A stretch of DNA of 15,232 nt from Alphaproteobacteria bacterium (GCA_030037055.1 JASHRZ010000475.1:1-15232), one strand, 5' to 3'; numbered from the stretch's first letter, positions 1 to 8,468 are shown. Notes: generated by a model not told the origin, from the letters alone. Numbers and translations: made by a program.

Positions 1-267
1 CGCCGCTGGTTGCAGCTCGGTCAAGAGACCGGGAGCGAGCCGAACCTCTCGGAAAGCCTCAAGGAAATTGGTCAGAAGCCCGATCGCATCCTGAGGCTCG
101 CCGATCAGGACAATATCGCGGGGATGCTTGATGCCGAGACGCGCGCTGCGCGCGAGCTTGGAATTTTTGGATCGCCGACGTTTTCGATCGAAGGCGAAAT
201 CTTCTGGGGCGACGACCGTCTCGAGGATGCCATCAGCTGGCGGCGATTCGGAGCGGTGCGGCGCTAG
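1..267 (+). CDS. DsbA-family oxidoreductase / 2-hydroxychromene-2-carboxylate isomerase-like protein, C-terminal part
   Basis: The reading frame is open from base 1 and ends at a TAG (265-267), so only the last 88 residues are present and the start lies upstream of the window. The segment LGIFGSPTFSIEGEIFWGDDR followed by LEDAI matches the end of the thioredoxin-fold HCCA isomerase/DsbA group: the GSPTF stretch holds the cis-proline loop and the xFWGxDR stretch is characteristic of glutathione-dependent HCCA isomerases. The family includes naphthalene-degradation isomerases, but many chromosomal members have no known substrate, and nothing in the neighbourhood points to aromatic degradation. 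The N-terminal active-site residue (Ser or Cys) is not in the window, so isomerase and disulfide-oxidoreductase roles cannot be told apart. The frame continues in phase upstream of the internal TTG at base 10, so that TTG is not the start. Confidence 0.8.
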   Translation, partial: RRWLQLGQETGSEPNLSESLKEIGQKPDRILRLADQDNIAGMLDAETRAARELGIFGSPTFSIEGEIFWGDDRLEDAISWRRFGAVRR

Positions 268-279
268 CGCCGCCCAAAC

Positions 280-297
280 GGAGGCATAAAAGCCTCC
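280..297. terminator. Small hairpin between converging genes
   Basis: A perfect 6-bp inverted repeat, GGAGGC (280-285) and GCCTCC (292-297), encloses a 6-base A-rich loop. It sits about 13 bases after the stop of the isomerase-like gene and about 85 bases beyond the stop of znuA, which approaches from the other side. There is no run of T on either side, so it would be a weak terminator at best. A bidirectional role between convergent genes is an inference. Confidence 0.35.
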
Positions 298-383
298 CTC
301 TCGCAGTATGACGTCAGCTGGCACATTGGCGGCCTGATTCCTCGGTTCCGTCCAACCAATCTGAGTACGCGCCGTAGCCGCCG

Positions 384-1310
384 CTAGCCCAGACAGCGCA
401 TGAGCCCGTCGGCAAGGCCGTTCATCAGGTTGAAATAAAGCTCGGGCCCGCGCGCCAGCAGCGCGCCTTCGGGATCGAGCACGCCGGTGCGCGCGGCGGT
501 GCCCGAGATGACGACGTCGACCAGCCGCGGCTCGAATTGCGGCTCGCGGAAGACGCAGCGCGCGCCGAGGGTCCTGATCTTGTCGCGGATCGCCTGAAGC
601 CGCCGCGCGCCGGGCTGGCTCTCGGGCGTCACCGTGATCGAGCCGATGGCGGCAAGGCCGTAACGCCGCTCGAAATATTGATAGGCGTCGTGAAACACCA
701 CGAATCGCACGCCGCCGACCGCGGCAAGACGCTGCCGCAGCGCGGCATCGAGCGCGTCGAGGCGGCGTTCGAGCGCCGATGCGTTCGCGGCATAACGGGC
801 CGCGTTGGCGCGGTCGAGCGCGGCGAGCCGCGCCGCGGCGATGCGCACGATCGCCTTGGCATTCTCGGGATCGAGAAAGAGATGCCCGTCCTGCTCCAAC
901 GCCGAGGCGGCATGGTGGTGCTCGTCCTCTTCCCAGGCGCCCCCTTCGCGCGCCGGCAGCAGCGCGACGCCCGGCGCACGGTCGAGCTCGACGATCTCGG
1001 CCTTGCCGGCAAGCGCGGCCAGCGGCTTCTCGAGAAAGCCTTCGAAGATCGGGCCGATCCAGAAGACGATGTCGGCGCGCTCGAGGCGCCTCGCGTCCAA
1101 AGGCTTCAGGGCATAAAGATGCGGTGAGGCGCCGCCGGCGACGATGAGATCGGGCTCTCTCACCCCCTCCATCACGCCCGCGATCAGCGAGTGGATCGGC
1201 TTGATGCTCGCGACCACCTCGGGCGCCGCGTCGGCGCGCGGCGCAAGCATGCCGGACGCGACGAGCGCGGCCGCGACAAGGGGCCTCAGGCGCAGCATAA
1301 AACTCCGCAT
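384..1310 (-). CDS. znuA: Zinc ABC transporter periplasmic binding protein ZnuA
   Basis: Periplasmic high-affinity zinc-binding subunit of the ZnuABC importer, in the TroA/ZnuA cluster A-I family. The 308-residue product starts with a Sec signal peptide ending near ADAA (residues 26-29). The three expected zinc-binding histidines are visible in family context: H64 (GASPHLY), H143 (DGHLFLDP) and H207 (FHDAYQYF). Cysteines at 252 and 306 could form the C-terminal disulfide seen in E. coli ZnuA. The acidic/His loop typical of zinc-specific members is short here (EEDEHHH, about 127-133). Start choice: ATG at 1310 gives the longest form, but ATG at 1298 (MLRLRP) has a GGAG four bases upstream and still keeps a full signal peptide, so the true start could be 12 bases later. 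The gene is divergent from zur-znuC-znuB, with Zur-box-like dyads in the gap, which strongly supports zinc over manganese as substrate. Confidence 0.93.
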   Translation of the reverse strand: MRSFMLRLRPLVAAALVASGMLAPRADAAPEVVASIKPIHSLIAGVMEGVREPDLIVAGGASPHLYALKPLDARRLERADIVFWIGPIFEGFLEKPLAALAGKAEIVELDRAPGVALLPAREGGAWEEDEHHHAASALEQDGHLFLDPENAKAIVRIAAARLAALDRANAARYAANASALERRLDALDAALRQRLAAVGGVRFVVFHDAYQYFERRYGLAAIGSITVTPESQPGARRLQAIRDKIRTLGARCVFREPQFEPRLVDVVISGTAARTGVLDPEGALLARGPELYFNLMNGLADGLMRCLG

Positions 1311-1337
1311 CGACAGCGCTTCTGTGGCGCTTCCGCC

Positions 1338-1361
1338 TTATGATATGTTATATCATAACAT
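1338..1361. promoter_or_regulatory. Zur operator: two overlapping dyads between znuA and zur
   Basis: Two perfect inverted repeats overlap in the znuA-zur gap. ATGTTAT-N3-ATAACAT (1345-1361) closely matches the TGTTATA-type Zur box known from gammaproteobacteria. TTATGATAT-N3-ATATCATAA (1338-1358) is a second dyad centred 5 bp to the left. Binding here would cover the likely -10 of the znuA promoter and sit just upstream of zur, so one operator could repress both directions. The dyads are seen directly; the link to Zur rests on the Zur-like gene starting at 1383 and on resemblance to known boxes. Confidence 0.85.
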
Positions 1362-1367
1362 CGTCAA
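1340..1367 (-). promoter_or_regulatory. Likely sigma-70 promoter of znuA
   Basis: Read on the minus strand, TTGACG (1367-1362) serves as a -35 and TATCAT (1345-1340) as a -10, each matching consensus at five of six positions, with a 16-base spacer. Transcription would begin near 1333, about 23-35 bases before the candidate znuA start codons. The Zur dyads lie in the spacer and over the -10, the classic arrangement for repression by blocking RNA polymerase. Confidence 0.6.
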
Positions 1368-1382
1368 GCCAGAGAGAGAGCG

Positions 1383-1892
1383 GTGGTCCGTTCGCGCGCA
1401 GAGGCGGCAAGCCCGTTTCAGACGGCAAGCCACGATCACGGAAGCTGCATCGAGGACGCGCTCGACCGCGCGGCGCAGCTCTGCGCCGCGCGCGGCGCCC
1501 GGCTCACGGAGCTGCGCCGGCAGGTGCTGCAGCTCGTCTGGCGCGGCCACGAGGCGGTGGGCGCCTATGCCGTTCTCGAAGCGCTCCGACGCTCGCATCC
1601 CGGAGCGGCGCCGCCCACCGTCTATCGCGCGCTCGACTTTCTCATCGAGCACGGCCTCATCCATCGCATCGAATCGCTCAACGCCTATGTCGGCTGCTCG
1701 CGGCCGGAGCGCCGCCATGTGAGCCAGTTCCTCATCTGCGGCAAATGCGGCGATGCCGCCGAGCTCGAGGATTCCGCCATATCCGGCGCGTTGCTGCGCC
1801 GCGCCGGCGCGCTGGGATTTGCCGTGGAGCAGCAGACGATCGAGCTGCGCGGGCTCTGCCCGCGCTGCCGGCCAAACGCCCGCGCAAAATGA
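1383..1892 (+). CDS. zur: Zinc-responsive Fur-family repressor Zur
   Basis: Fur-family metalloregulator of 169 residues. The N-terminal winged-helix DNA-binding domain (about 20-105) contains the recognition-helix pattern PPTVYRALDFLIEHGLIHRIE, found in Zur and Fur. The C-terminal dimerisation part carries two CxxC pairs, C119/C122 (LICGKCG) and C159/C162 (LCPRC), matching the four-cysteine structural zinc site of Zur proteins. The start is a GTG, with only a purine-rich GAGAGAG stretch upstream; no better start fits the domain. The protein is placed as Zur rather than Fur because it opens an operon with znuC and znuB and faces znuA. The operator lies immediately upstream, so autoregulation is expected. 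Its stop overlaps the znuC start in an ATGA, which implies translational coupling. Confidence 0.92.
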   Translation: MVRSRAEAASPFQTASHDHGSCIEDALDRAAQLCAARGARLTELRRQVLQLVWRGHEAVGAYAVLEALRRSHPGAAPPTVYRALDFLIEHGLIHRIESLNAYVGCSRPERRHVSQFLICGKCGDAAELEDSAISGALLRRAGALGFAVEQQTIELRGLCPRCRPNARAK

Positions 1893-2638
1893 ACCCGCTG
1901 CCGCCGCCGTTCCTGATCGAGCTGTCGGGGATCCACGTCGCCTTCGGCCGGCGCATCGCGCTCGCCGACGTGTCGCTCGCCGTCGCTTCCGGCGAGATCG
2001 TCACCGTCGTCGGGCCGAACGGCGCCGGCAAGACGACCTTGCTGCGCGTCGCTCTCGGCTTGCAGCGGCCCCAAGCCGGACGCGTGCAGCGTCGTGCCGG
2101 ACTGCGCATCGGCTATCTGCCGCAGCGCTTCGCCATCGACGAGACCCTGCCGCTCTCCGTCCGGCGCTTTCTCACGCTGGTGCCGGGCGGCCGCGCGCGG
2201 CTCGGCGCGGCGCTGGCGCAGGTCGGCGCCGCACATGCGCTCGACCTGCCGGTGCAGACGCTGTCCGGCGGCGAGCTGCAGCGCGTGCTGCTCGCCCGCG
2301 CGCTGCTCGGCGAGCCGGAGCTGTTGGTGCTGGACGAGCCCGTCCAAGGCGTCGATATCGGCGGCCAGGCGGAGCTCTTCGCGCTCATCCGCCGCATCCG
2401 CGACGAGCGCCGATGCGGCGTGCTGCTGGTCTCCCACGACCTCCATCTCGTGATGGCGGCGACCGACCGGGTCGTCTGCCTCAACCACCACATCTGCTGC
2501 AGCGGCCATCCAGAAGAGGTGAGCCGCGATCCCGCCTACCGCGCGCTCTTCGGCGCGGCGATCGACGGCTTCGCGCTCTACGCCCATCGCCACGACCACC
2601 GCCGCGACGCGGTCGCGGAGGAAGGCCGCAATGGATGA
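1889..2638 (+). CDS. znuC: Zinc ABC transporter ATP-binding protein ZnuC
   Basis: Cytoplasmic ATPase of the zinc importer, 249 residues. Motifs appear in order: Walker A GPNGAGKT (42-49), Q-loop glutamine in YLPQ (Q79), ABC signature LSGGELQR (125-132), Walker B ELLVLDEP (144-151) and switch histidine in VSHD (H183). The segment LNHHICCSG (198-206) is a ZnuC hallmark, and the C-terminal tail is His-rich (YAHRHDHRR), a possible regulatory zinc site. The ATG overlaps the zur stop by three bases (ATGA), which decides the start: the frame is open much further upstream, but that part only shadows zur. It overlaps znuB by eight bases at its end, so zur, znuC and znuB form one coupled transcript. 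Confidence 0.95.
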   Translation: MNPLPPPFLIELSGIHVAFGRRIALADVSLAVASGEIVTVVGPNGAGKTTLLRVALGLQRPQAGRVQRRAGLRIGYLPQRFAIDETLPLSVRRFLTLVPGGRARLGAALAQVGAAHALDLPVQTLSGGELQRVLLARALLGEPELLVLDEPVQGVDIGGQAELFALIRRIRDERRCGVLLVSHDLHLVMAATDRVVCLNHHICCSGHPEEVSRDPAYRALFGAAIDGFALYAHRHDHRRDAVAEEGRNG

Positions 2639-3428
2639 GTTCGTGGTGCGCGCGGCGCTCGCCGGTCTCGGCGTCGCCGCGGTGGCGGGCCCGCTCGGCT
2701 CGTTCGTCGTGTGGCGGCGCATGGCCTATTTCGGCGACACGCTTTCCCATTCCGCCTTGCTCGGCGTCGCGCTGGGCTTCCTGCTCGGGGTCAATCTGAA
2801 TCTCGCGGTGGTCGCGGTCTGCCTGGCGCTCGCGCTGGCGCTCGCCGCTCTGCTGCAGCAGCGCCGGCTCGCCAGCGACACGCTGCTCGGCATCATGGCG
2901 CACAGCGCGCTCTCGTTGGGCCTCGTTGCGCTCGCCTTCCTGGAGACGCTGCGCGCCGACCTCATGGGCTATCTCTTCGGCGACATCCTGGCGGTGGTGC
3001 CGAGCGATCTCGGCTGGATCTATGGCGGCGGCGCCGTGGCGCTCGGCGCCTTGATCTGGCTGTGGCGGCCGCTGCTGGCGATCACCGTGCATGAGGAGCT
3101 GGCGCAGGTGGACGGGATCAACGTCCCGGCGACACGGGTCGCCTTCATGCTGCTGGTCGCGCTCGTCATCGCCATGGCGATGAAGGTGGTAGGCATTCTG
3201 CTGATCACCTCGATGCTGATCCTGCCGGCCGCGGCGGCGCGGCGCTTCGCGCGCACGCCCGAGACGATGGCGGCGCTGGCGGCGCTCGCCGGCGCCCTCG
3301 CCGTCTTCGGCGGGGTGGGCGCCTCGCTGCGCTGGGACCTGCCGGCGGGACCCTCGGTGGTGCTGACGGCGGCGGTGCTTTTCGCGCTTTCCCTCGCCTG
3401 GCCGCGGCGGAAAAAGGCGCCGGGCTGA
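2631..3428 (+). CDS. znuB: Zinc ABC transporter permease ZnuB
   Basis: Membrane-spanning permease of the ZnuABC importer (ABC-3 family), 265 residues and mostly hydrophobic, with about eight predicted membrane segments. Conserved family stretches include GPLGSFVVWRRMAYFGDTLSH near the N-terminus (20-40), the MGYLFGDIL segment (112-120) and KVVGILLITSMLILPAAAAR (185-204), which leads into the cytoplasmic loop thought to contact ZnuC. The ATG lies eight bases inside znuC and is preceded by a strong GGAGGAAGG Shine-Dalgarno. Substrate specificity follows from the neighbours zur, znuA and znuC. The gene ends 26 bases before the converging Nudix gene. Confidence 0.94.
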   Translation: MDEFVVRAALAGLGVAAVAGPLGSFVVWRRMAYFGDTLSHSALLGVALGFLLGVNLNLAVVAVCLALALALAALLQQRRLASDTLLGIMAHSALSLGLVALAFLETLRADLMGYLFGDILAVVPSDLGWIYGGGAVALGALIWLWRPLLAITVHEELAQVDGINVPATRVAFMLLVALVIAMAMKVVGILLITSMLILPAAAARRFARTPETMAALAALAGALAVFGGVGASLRWDLPAGPSVVLTAAVLFALSLAWPRRKKAPG

Positions 3429-3438
3429 GCCCGCGGCC
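3400..3438. terminator. Hairpin across the znuB stop, between converging genes
   Basis: A perfect 8-bp inverted repeat, GGCCGCGG (3400-3407) and CCGCGGCC (3431-3438), brackets the znuB stop codon and is followed on the plus strand by AATTTCTG. A smaller alternative stem, CGGGC-TGA-GCCCG (3421-3433), places the stop codon itself in the loop. There is no clean T-run, so this is only a candidate terminator for the zur-znuCB transcript. Confidence 0.35.
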
Positions 3439-3454
3439 AATTTCTGCGCCGTGC

Positions 3455-3891
3455 CTAGCCGGCCAGCGCCAGCGCCATCAGCTCTTCCACCTGCGGGAAG
3501 AGCTCGAGGCCGCCGGCACGCACTTCCTCCGGCGTGAACCAGCCGAGCGCCCTCACGTCCTCGATCGGCTCGCCCTCGCCAGCGCGCCAGTCGAGCAGCA
3601 CGACGACCAGAGCGAAATGCACCTTGACGCGGCCCTCGTCGTCGCGGCGGATCGCGTCGAGCACGTCGAGCGTCCTGACCGGCGCGGCGGCGATGCCGGT
3701 CTCCTCCCGCAGCTCGCGCTCGGCGCAGGCAAGGACCGTCTCGCCCAGCTCTTGCATGCCGCCGGGAAATCCCCAGCGCCCCACGCCCGGCGGCACCGAG
3801 CGCTGCGCCAGCAGGATCCGGCCGCCCCGTCGCACCGCGGCAAGACAGCCCAGGACCGGGCGATGCGGATAGAGCCGGTCGCCGCTCTTGG

Positions 3892-3895
<4 letters not shown>
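3455..3895 (-). CDS. Nudix hydrolase translationally coupled to thiC
   Basis: A 146-residue single-domain Nudix hydrolase. The Nudix box is complete and canonical: G46 x5 E52 x7 R60-E61-L62 x E64-E65 x G67-I68, so the divalent-metal and catalytic glutamates are intact. The N-terminal strand PVLGCLAAVRRGGRILLAQR and the GRWGFPGG lead-in are those of COG1051-type ADP-ribose/NTP pyrophosphatases. The start is a GTG at 3895 overlapping the thiC stop (GTGA). The same frame stays open upstream to 4432, but only as a shadow inside thiC. The overlap puts the enzyme on the TPP-riboswitch-controlled thiC message. Some Nudix enzymes act on thiamin-pathway pyrophosphates (E. coli YmfB/NudJ hydrolyses HMP-PP), so a housekeeping or damage-repair role in thiamin synthesis is a fair inference; the actual substrate cannot be read from the sequence. 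Confidence 0.88.
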
Positions 3896-5724
<1,829 letters not shown>

Positions 5725-5727
5725 TGT

Positions 5728-5765
5728 GATCTCCTCCTCCCGAGCGATCGGTACAACAGGAGATC
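5728..5765 (-). promoter_or_regulatory. thiC: Shine-Dalgarno-sequestering helix of the thiC leader
   Basis: On the thiC transcript, GATCTCCT (5765-5758) is perfectly complementary to AGGAGATC (5735-5728), which is the ATG-proximal part of the GGAGGAGGAG ribosome-binding run. The helix is 8 bp with a 22-base loop and ends four bases before the ATG. Forming it would hide the best-spaced Shine-Dalgarno. The 5' part of the same arm, CCGGATC (5768-5762), can instead pair with GATCCGG (5850-5844) inside the aptamer, so the two pairings exclude each other. Pairings are seen in sequence; the switching role is inferred. Confidence 0.6.
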
Positions 5766-5816
5766 CGGTGCCTGCGGAGTTGAGGGGCGCTCTGGTCGAG
5801 ACTGCTTCGAGCCGCG

Positions 5817-5924
5817 CCGTTCCTGTCCCTACGCCGGTACGATCCGGATCAGGTTCAAAGGGTTCCCACGTCGCTTGTCGCCGTAGTGGTGTCTCAGCCC
5901 CTTACCGGGGCTCCCCTTGGAAGC
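5817..5924 (-). promoter_or_regulatory. TPP riboswitch (THI element) controlling thiC
   Basis: The thiC leader holds the conserved parts of the thiamin-pyrophosphate aptamer in order on the minus strand: AAGGGG as the 5' side of P2, a P3 stem AGCCCC/GGGGCT, the pyrimidine-sensing CTGAGA (5897-5892), an extra stem (CCAC/GTGG), CCCTTTGAACCTGAT closing P2 and entering the pyrophosphate-sensor arm (ACCTGAT at 5854-5848), and GCGTAGGGA (5834-5826). A short TTCC/GGAA pairing can close P1. There is no hairpin followed by a T-run between aptamer and thiC, so control by translation initiation is more likely than by termination. High TPP should lower thiC, and through coupling the Nudix gene. Confidence 0.96.
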
Positions 5925-5929
5925 GTTTT

Positions 5930-5958
5930 AGTATCCTGGCTGAGACGGGGTGCGTCAA
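5930..5958 (-). promoter_or_regulatory. Likely sigma-70 promoter of thiC
   Basis: On the minus strand TTGACG (5958-5953) matches the -35 consensus at five of six positions. It is followed after exactly 17 bases by GATACT (5935-5930), matching the -10 at four of six. Transcription would start near 5923, right at the 5' edge of the riboswitch, which is where a leader carrying a complete aptamer should begin. Confidence 0.65.
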
Positions 5959-6080
5959 GCATCAGACGCAAGCACCCGGTTCGCCCACCTGATGCGAAAC
6001 GTTGGACGACGGCCCGCGACGGGAGCAGGATGGCGTGGGGGCGACGACGACCTCCGTCATAACACAGCGAGGAGACCAGG

Positions 6081-6548
6081 ATGACTTCTTCCTCCGTTCA
6101 AGGCGCCGGCGGGTCGGCGGCCACGCTCGTGATGGCCTTTATCGCCGGCGTTCTCGCCGTTCCGGTCTTTCATCAGATCTTGCTGTTGTTGCTGCATCTT
6201 GCCGGCATCGTCCCATTTTCGCCGTTCGACATGAAACCGACCAAACCGTTCGGCGTGCCCTCGGTCATTTCGATCTCATTTTGGGGCGGCGTCTGGGGCG
6301 TGATCTTCGTGCTGACCTTGCCGCGCTGGTTCACCGGCGTCACCTACTGGATCGCTGCCATCATCGCGGGCGGCGTGGCGCTCACCCTCGTCTTCATGTT
6401 TGTCGTTTGGCCGCTGAAATTCGGCGGCCTGCCGCCCAACATGATGGGCCTCTTCATCATCGGCTTCGTGCTCAATGCGGCCTGGGGTCTCGGCTGGGCG
6501 CTCTTTCTCGCGCTCTTCGAGCGGCTGCGCGCCGGCAGCGCGGCATAG
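6081..6548 (+). CDS. Conserved inner-membrane protein of unknown function
   Basis: A 155-residue hydrophobic protein with about four predicted membrane segments (roughly 13-44, 60-82, 86-111 and 121-146) separated by short loops. The loop PFSPFDMKPTKPFGVPSVISISFWGG between the first and second segments resembles a pattern I associate with small uncharacterised membrane proteins in alphaproteobacteria, but I can assign no function. A good Shine-Dalgarno (AGGAG, six bases before ATG) sets the start. The gene stands alone, divergent from thiC across about 120 bases, and converges with the next minus-strand gene. Nothing in it suggests a transporter motif or catalytic residues. Confidence 0.8.
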   Translation: MTSSSVQGAGGSAATLVMAFIAGVLAVPVFHQILLLLLHLAGIVPFSPFDMKPTKPFGVPSVISISFWGGVWGVIFVLTLPRWFTGVTYWIAAIIAGGVALTLVFMFVVWPLKFGGLPPNMMGLFIIGFVLNAAWGLGWALFLALFERLRAGSAA

Positions 6549-6560
6549 CCGCTCCTTCTC

Positions 6561-6577
6561 CCGCCGCTTGACGGCGG
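6561..6577. terminator. Short GC hairpin between converging genes
   Basis: CCGCCG (6561-6566) and CGGCGG (6572-6577) form a 6-bp stem with a CTTGA loop, in the 49-base gap between the membrane-protein gene and the DOPA-dioxygenase-like gene. No T-run follows on either strand, so a terminator role is weakly supported and rests mainly on location. Confidence 0.25.
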
Positions 6578-6597
6578 CCGGCAACGCGCGCAACGCC

Positions 6598-6966
6598 TCA
6601 TGCCCGAGCGCGGCCGCGGCGCAGCACCTCCAGCCGCAGCGGCAGCTTCGCGCCGAGCCAGAGCGCAAACTGCGCGTGATCCCTGTAATCATCGCCGGTC
6701 AGCGGGTGCACGAGGATGCTGAGCTCGCCTCGGTTCAGCATCAGCCACGGCAATAGGCGCGCCAGGTCGTCGACGGCAAAGGCCACCTGGTACATCGATA
6801 CCGGATGCGGCCCCACGGGCTCGTCATGCCAGCGGCCGAGCCGCAGCGGGAAGCGCTCGCCGAGCGCGTGGCGCAGGCGCTCGGCCGCCGGCCGCGTCGC
6901 CTTGTCATAGTAAACATGCGCGTGATAGCCCTCGATCCCGGCGGTGTCCATGAAATCATCGGTCAT
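6598..6966 (-). CDS. DOPA 4,5-dioxygenase family protein
   Basis: A 122-residue protein of the DOPA_dioxygen family (small extradiol-type ring-cleaving enzymes; fungal members act in betalain pigment synthesis, bacterial members are mostly of unknown role). Family patterns are clear: YHAHVYYD (14-21), LGRWHDEPVGPHPVSMYQV (43-61) and NRGELSILVHPLTGDDYRDH (78-97). Conserved histidines H15, H17, H47, H54, H87 and H97 include the likely metal ligands. The start at 6966 is set by GGGAG upstream of ATG; the frame is open to 7056 but has no better signal. No aromatic-catabolism or pigment genes are nearby, so the substrate is unknown. It is divergent from the amidase gene. Confidence 0.88.
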   Translation of the reverse strand: MTDDFMDTAGIEGYHAHVYYDKATRPAAERLRHALGERFPLRLGRWHDEPVGPHPVSMYQVAFAVDDLARLLPWLMLNRGELSILVHPLTGDDYRDHAQFALWLGAKLPLRLEVLRRGRARA

Positions 6967-7121
6967 GGGAATCTCCCTCGGCCGCTGGATTGCCGCCGCG
7001 ATCGACATGAATGGGCAAGGCAGCCTCTTTTGCGACCGGAGGTGGCCGCTTAGCATAGTTGGCAGTCGACTTCCGCCGCCATCATTGCTCGAATGGCCGC
7101 GAACAACCCGGGGACGCCTGC

Positions 7122-8405
7122 ATGCCCGATCTCTTCTGCCTGTCCGCGAGCGAGGCTGCCCAGCGGATTGCCGCCGGCACCCTCACCGCCCGGGCGCTGG
7201 TTGAAGCCTGTCTCGAGCGCATCGCGCTGCGCGAGAGCGATGTCGGCGCCTGGGCCCATCTCGACCCCGATCAGGCGCTCGCCGAAGCCCGGGCGCGCGA
7301 CCAGTCCCCTGTCCGCGGGCCGCTGCACGGCGTCCCGATCGGCGTCAAGGACATCATGGACACCGCCGATATGCCGACGGGCTACGGCTCGCGCGCCTAT
7401 CATGGGCATCGGCCGGCCGCCGATGCCGCCTGCGTGGCGCTGGCGCGCGCCGCCGGCGCGGTCATCCTGGGCAAGACCGTGACCACCGAATTCGCCGCGC
7501 TCAGCCCGGGCAAGACCAGGAACCCGCATCATCGCGACCACACGCCGGGCGGCTCGTCGAGCGGCTCGGCCGCAGGCGTGGCCGATTTCATGATGCCGCT
7601 CGCCTTCGGCACGCAGACGGCGGGCTCGATCCTGCGGCCGGCCTCGTTCTGTGGCGTCGTCGGCATGAAGCCGAGCTTCGGCCTCGTCGCCACCTGCGGC
7701 ACCAAGCCCTTGGCGCCGAGCCTGGACACCATCGGCGGGGTCGCGCGCAGCGTCGCCGATATCGGCCTCCTGCTGGCCGCGCTCACCGACCGGCCCGAGC
7801 TGCAGCCGGCGGCGCCGGCACAGCTGCCGCGCATCGGCGTCTATCATCCGCAGCCTTGCGATCAGGCGCAGCCGGCGACGCTCGCCGCGCTCGCAGCGGC
7901 GCGCGAGGCGCTCGCGCGCGCCGGCGCGGTGCTCGGCAACCGCGCCGCTTTCCCCGCCTTCGACGGCCTCGTCGTGGCACAACAGGCCATTATGAACTAC
8001 GAGGCGGCGCGCAATCTCTCCTGGGAGCGGCTCAATCGCGCCAACGAGATCATGCCGCGCACCGCCGCGATGCTCGCCGATGGCATGGCGGTCACCCCCG
8101 CTGGCTACGATGCGGCGCAGCGCGAGGCCGCGGCAGCACGCGCGCAGCTCGGCGCATTCTTCGGCGAGTTCGACGCCATGCTGGTGCCGGCGGCGCCCGG
8201 CGAAGCGCCGCCCATCGCCACCACCGGCGATCCCTTCTTCAATCGGCCGTGGACGCTGCTCCGCCTCCCCTGCATCGCGCTGCCGGGCCATCGCGGCCCC
8301 AGTGGGCTCCCGGTGGGGGTGCAGCTGGTGGGACGTTCGGGCGAGGACGCGCGGCTGCTGGCGATCGCGCTCTTTGCCGAAGCGGCGCTCGGCGCGGAGA
8401 GGTGA
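7122..8405 (+). CDS. Amidase (amidase-signature family)
   Basis: A 427-residue amidase-signature hydrolase that would cleave a C-N amide bond in the cytoplasm. The Ser-cisSer-Lys triad is recognisable: lysine K76 in GVPIGVKDIMDT, the GGSSSGSAAG loop (143-152) supplying the cis-serine, and the nucleophile S169 in TQTAGSILRPASFCG. The ATG at 7122 was chosen because the amidase domain starts right after it; the frame is open from 7059 but that extension has no family resemblance. It is shorter than GatA (about 480-490 residues) and has no gatB or gatC beside it, so it is not the tRNA amidotransferase subunit but a stand-alone amidase of the AtzE/allophanate-hydrolase type. The substrate is unknown. 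Upstream is a divergent gene; 63 bases downstream lies a small secreted protein gene on the same strand. Confidence 0.92.
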   Translation: MPDLFCLSASEAAQRIAAGTLTARALVEACLERIALRESDVGAWAHLDPDQALAEARARDQSPVRGPLHGVPIGVKDIMDTADMPTGYGSRAYHGHRPAADAACVALARAAGAVILGKTVTTEFAALSPGKTRNPHHRDHTPGGSSSGSAAGVADFMMPLAFGTQTAGSILRPASFCGVVGMKPSFGLVATCGTKPLAPSLDTIGGVARSVADIGLLLAALTDRPELQPAAPAQLPRIGVYHPQPCDQAQPATLAALAAAREALARAGAVLGNRAAFPAFDGLVVAQQAIMNYEAARNLSWERLNRANEIMPRTAAMLADGMAVTPAGYDAAQREAAAARAQLGAFFGEFDAMLVPAAPGEAPPIATTGDPFFNRPWTLLRLPCIALPGHRGPSGLPVGVQLVGRSGEDARLLAIALFAEAALGAER

Positions 8406-8468
8406 GCTTCGCCGGCGCCCATTGCGGTTGGGGCTTGCGAGCGGCCGCGGGCTGCGCCAGCTTCGGCG

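Noticed and set aside
5959..5995. 7-bp inverted repeat GCATCAG/CTGATGC in the thiC upstream region as an operator
   Set aside because: The arms are 23 bases apart, it matches no known site, and the region already has a clear promoter and riboswitch; chance is likely.
7050..8291. Minus-strand open frame (about 410 codons) opposite the amidase
   Set aside because: Shadow of the amidase gene, which has the full catalytic signature; the antisense product is Arg/Gly/Ala-rich with no family resemblance.
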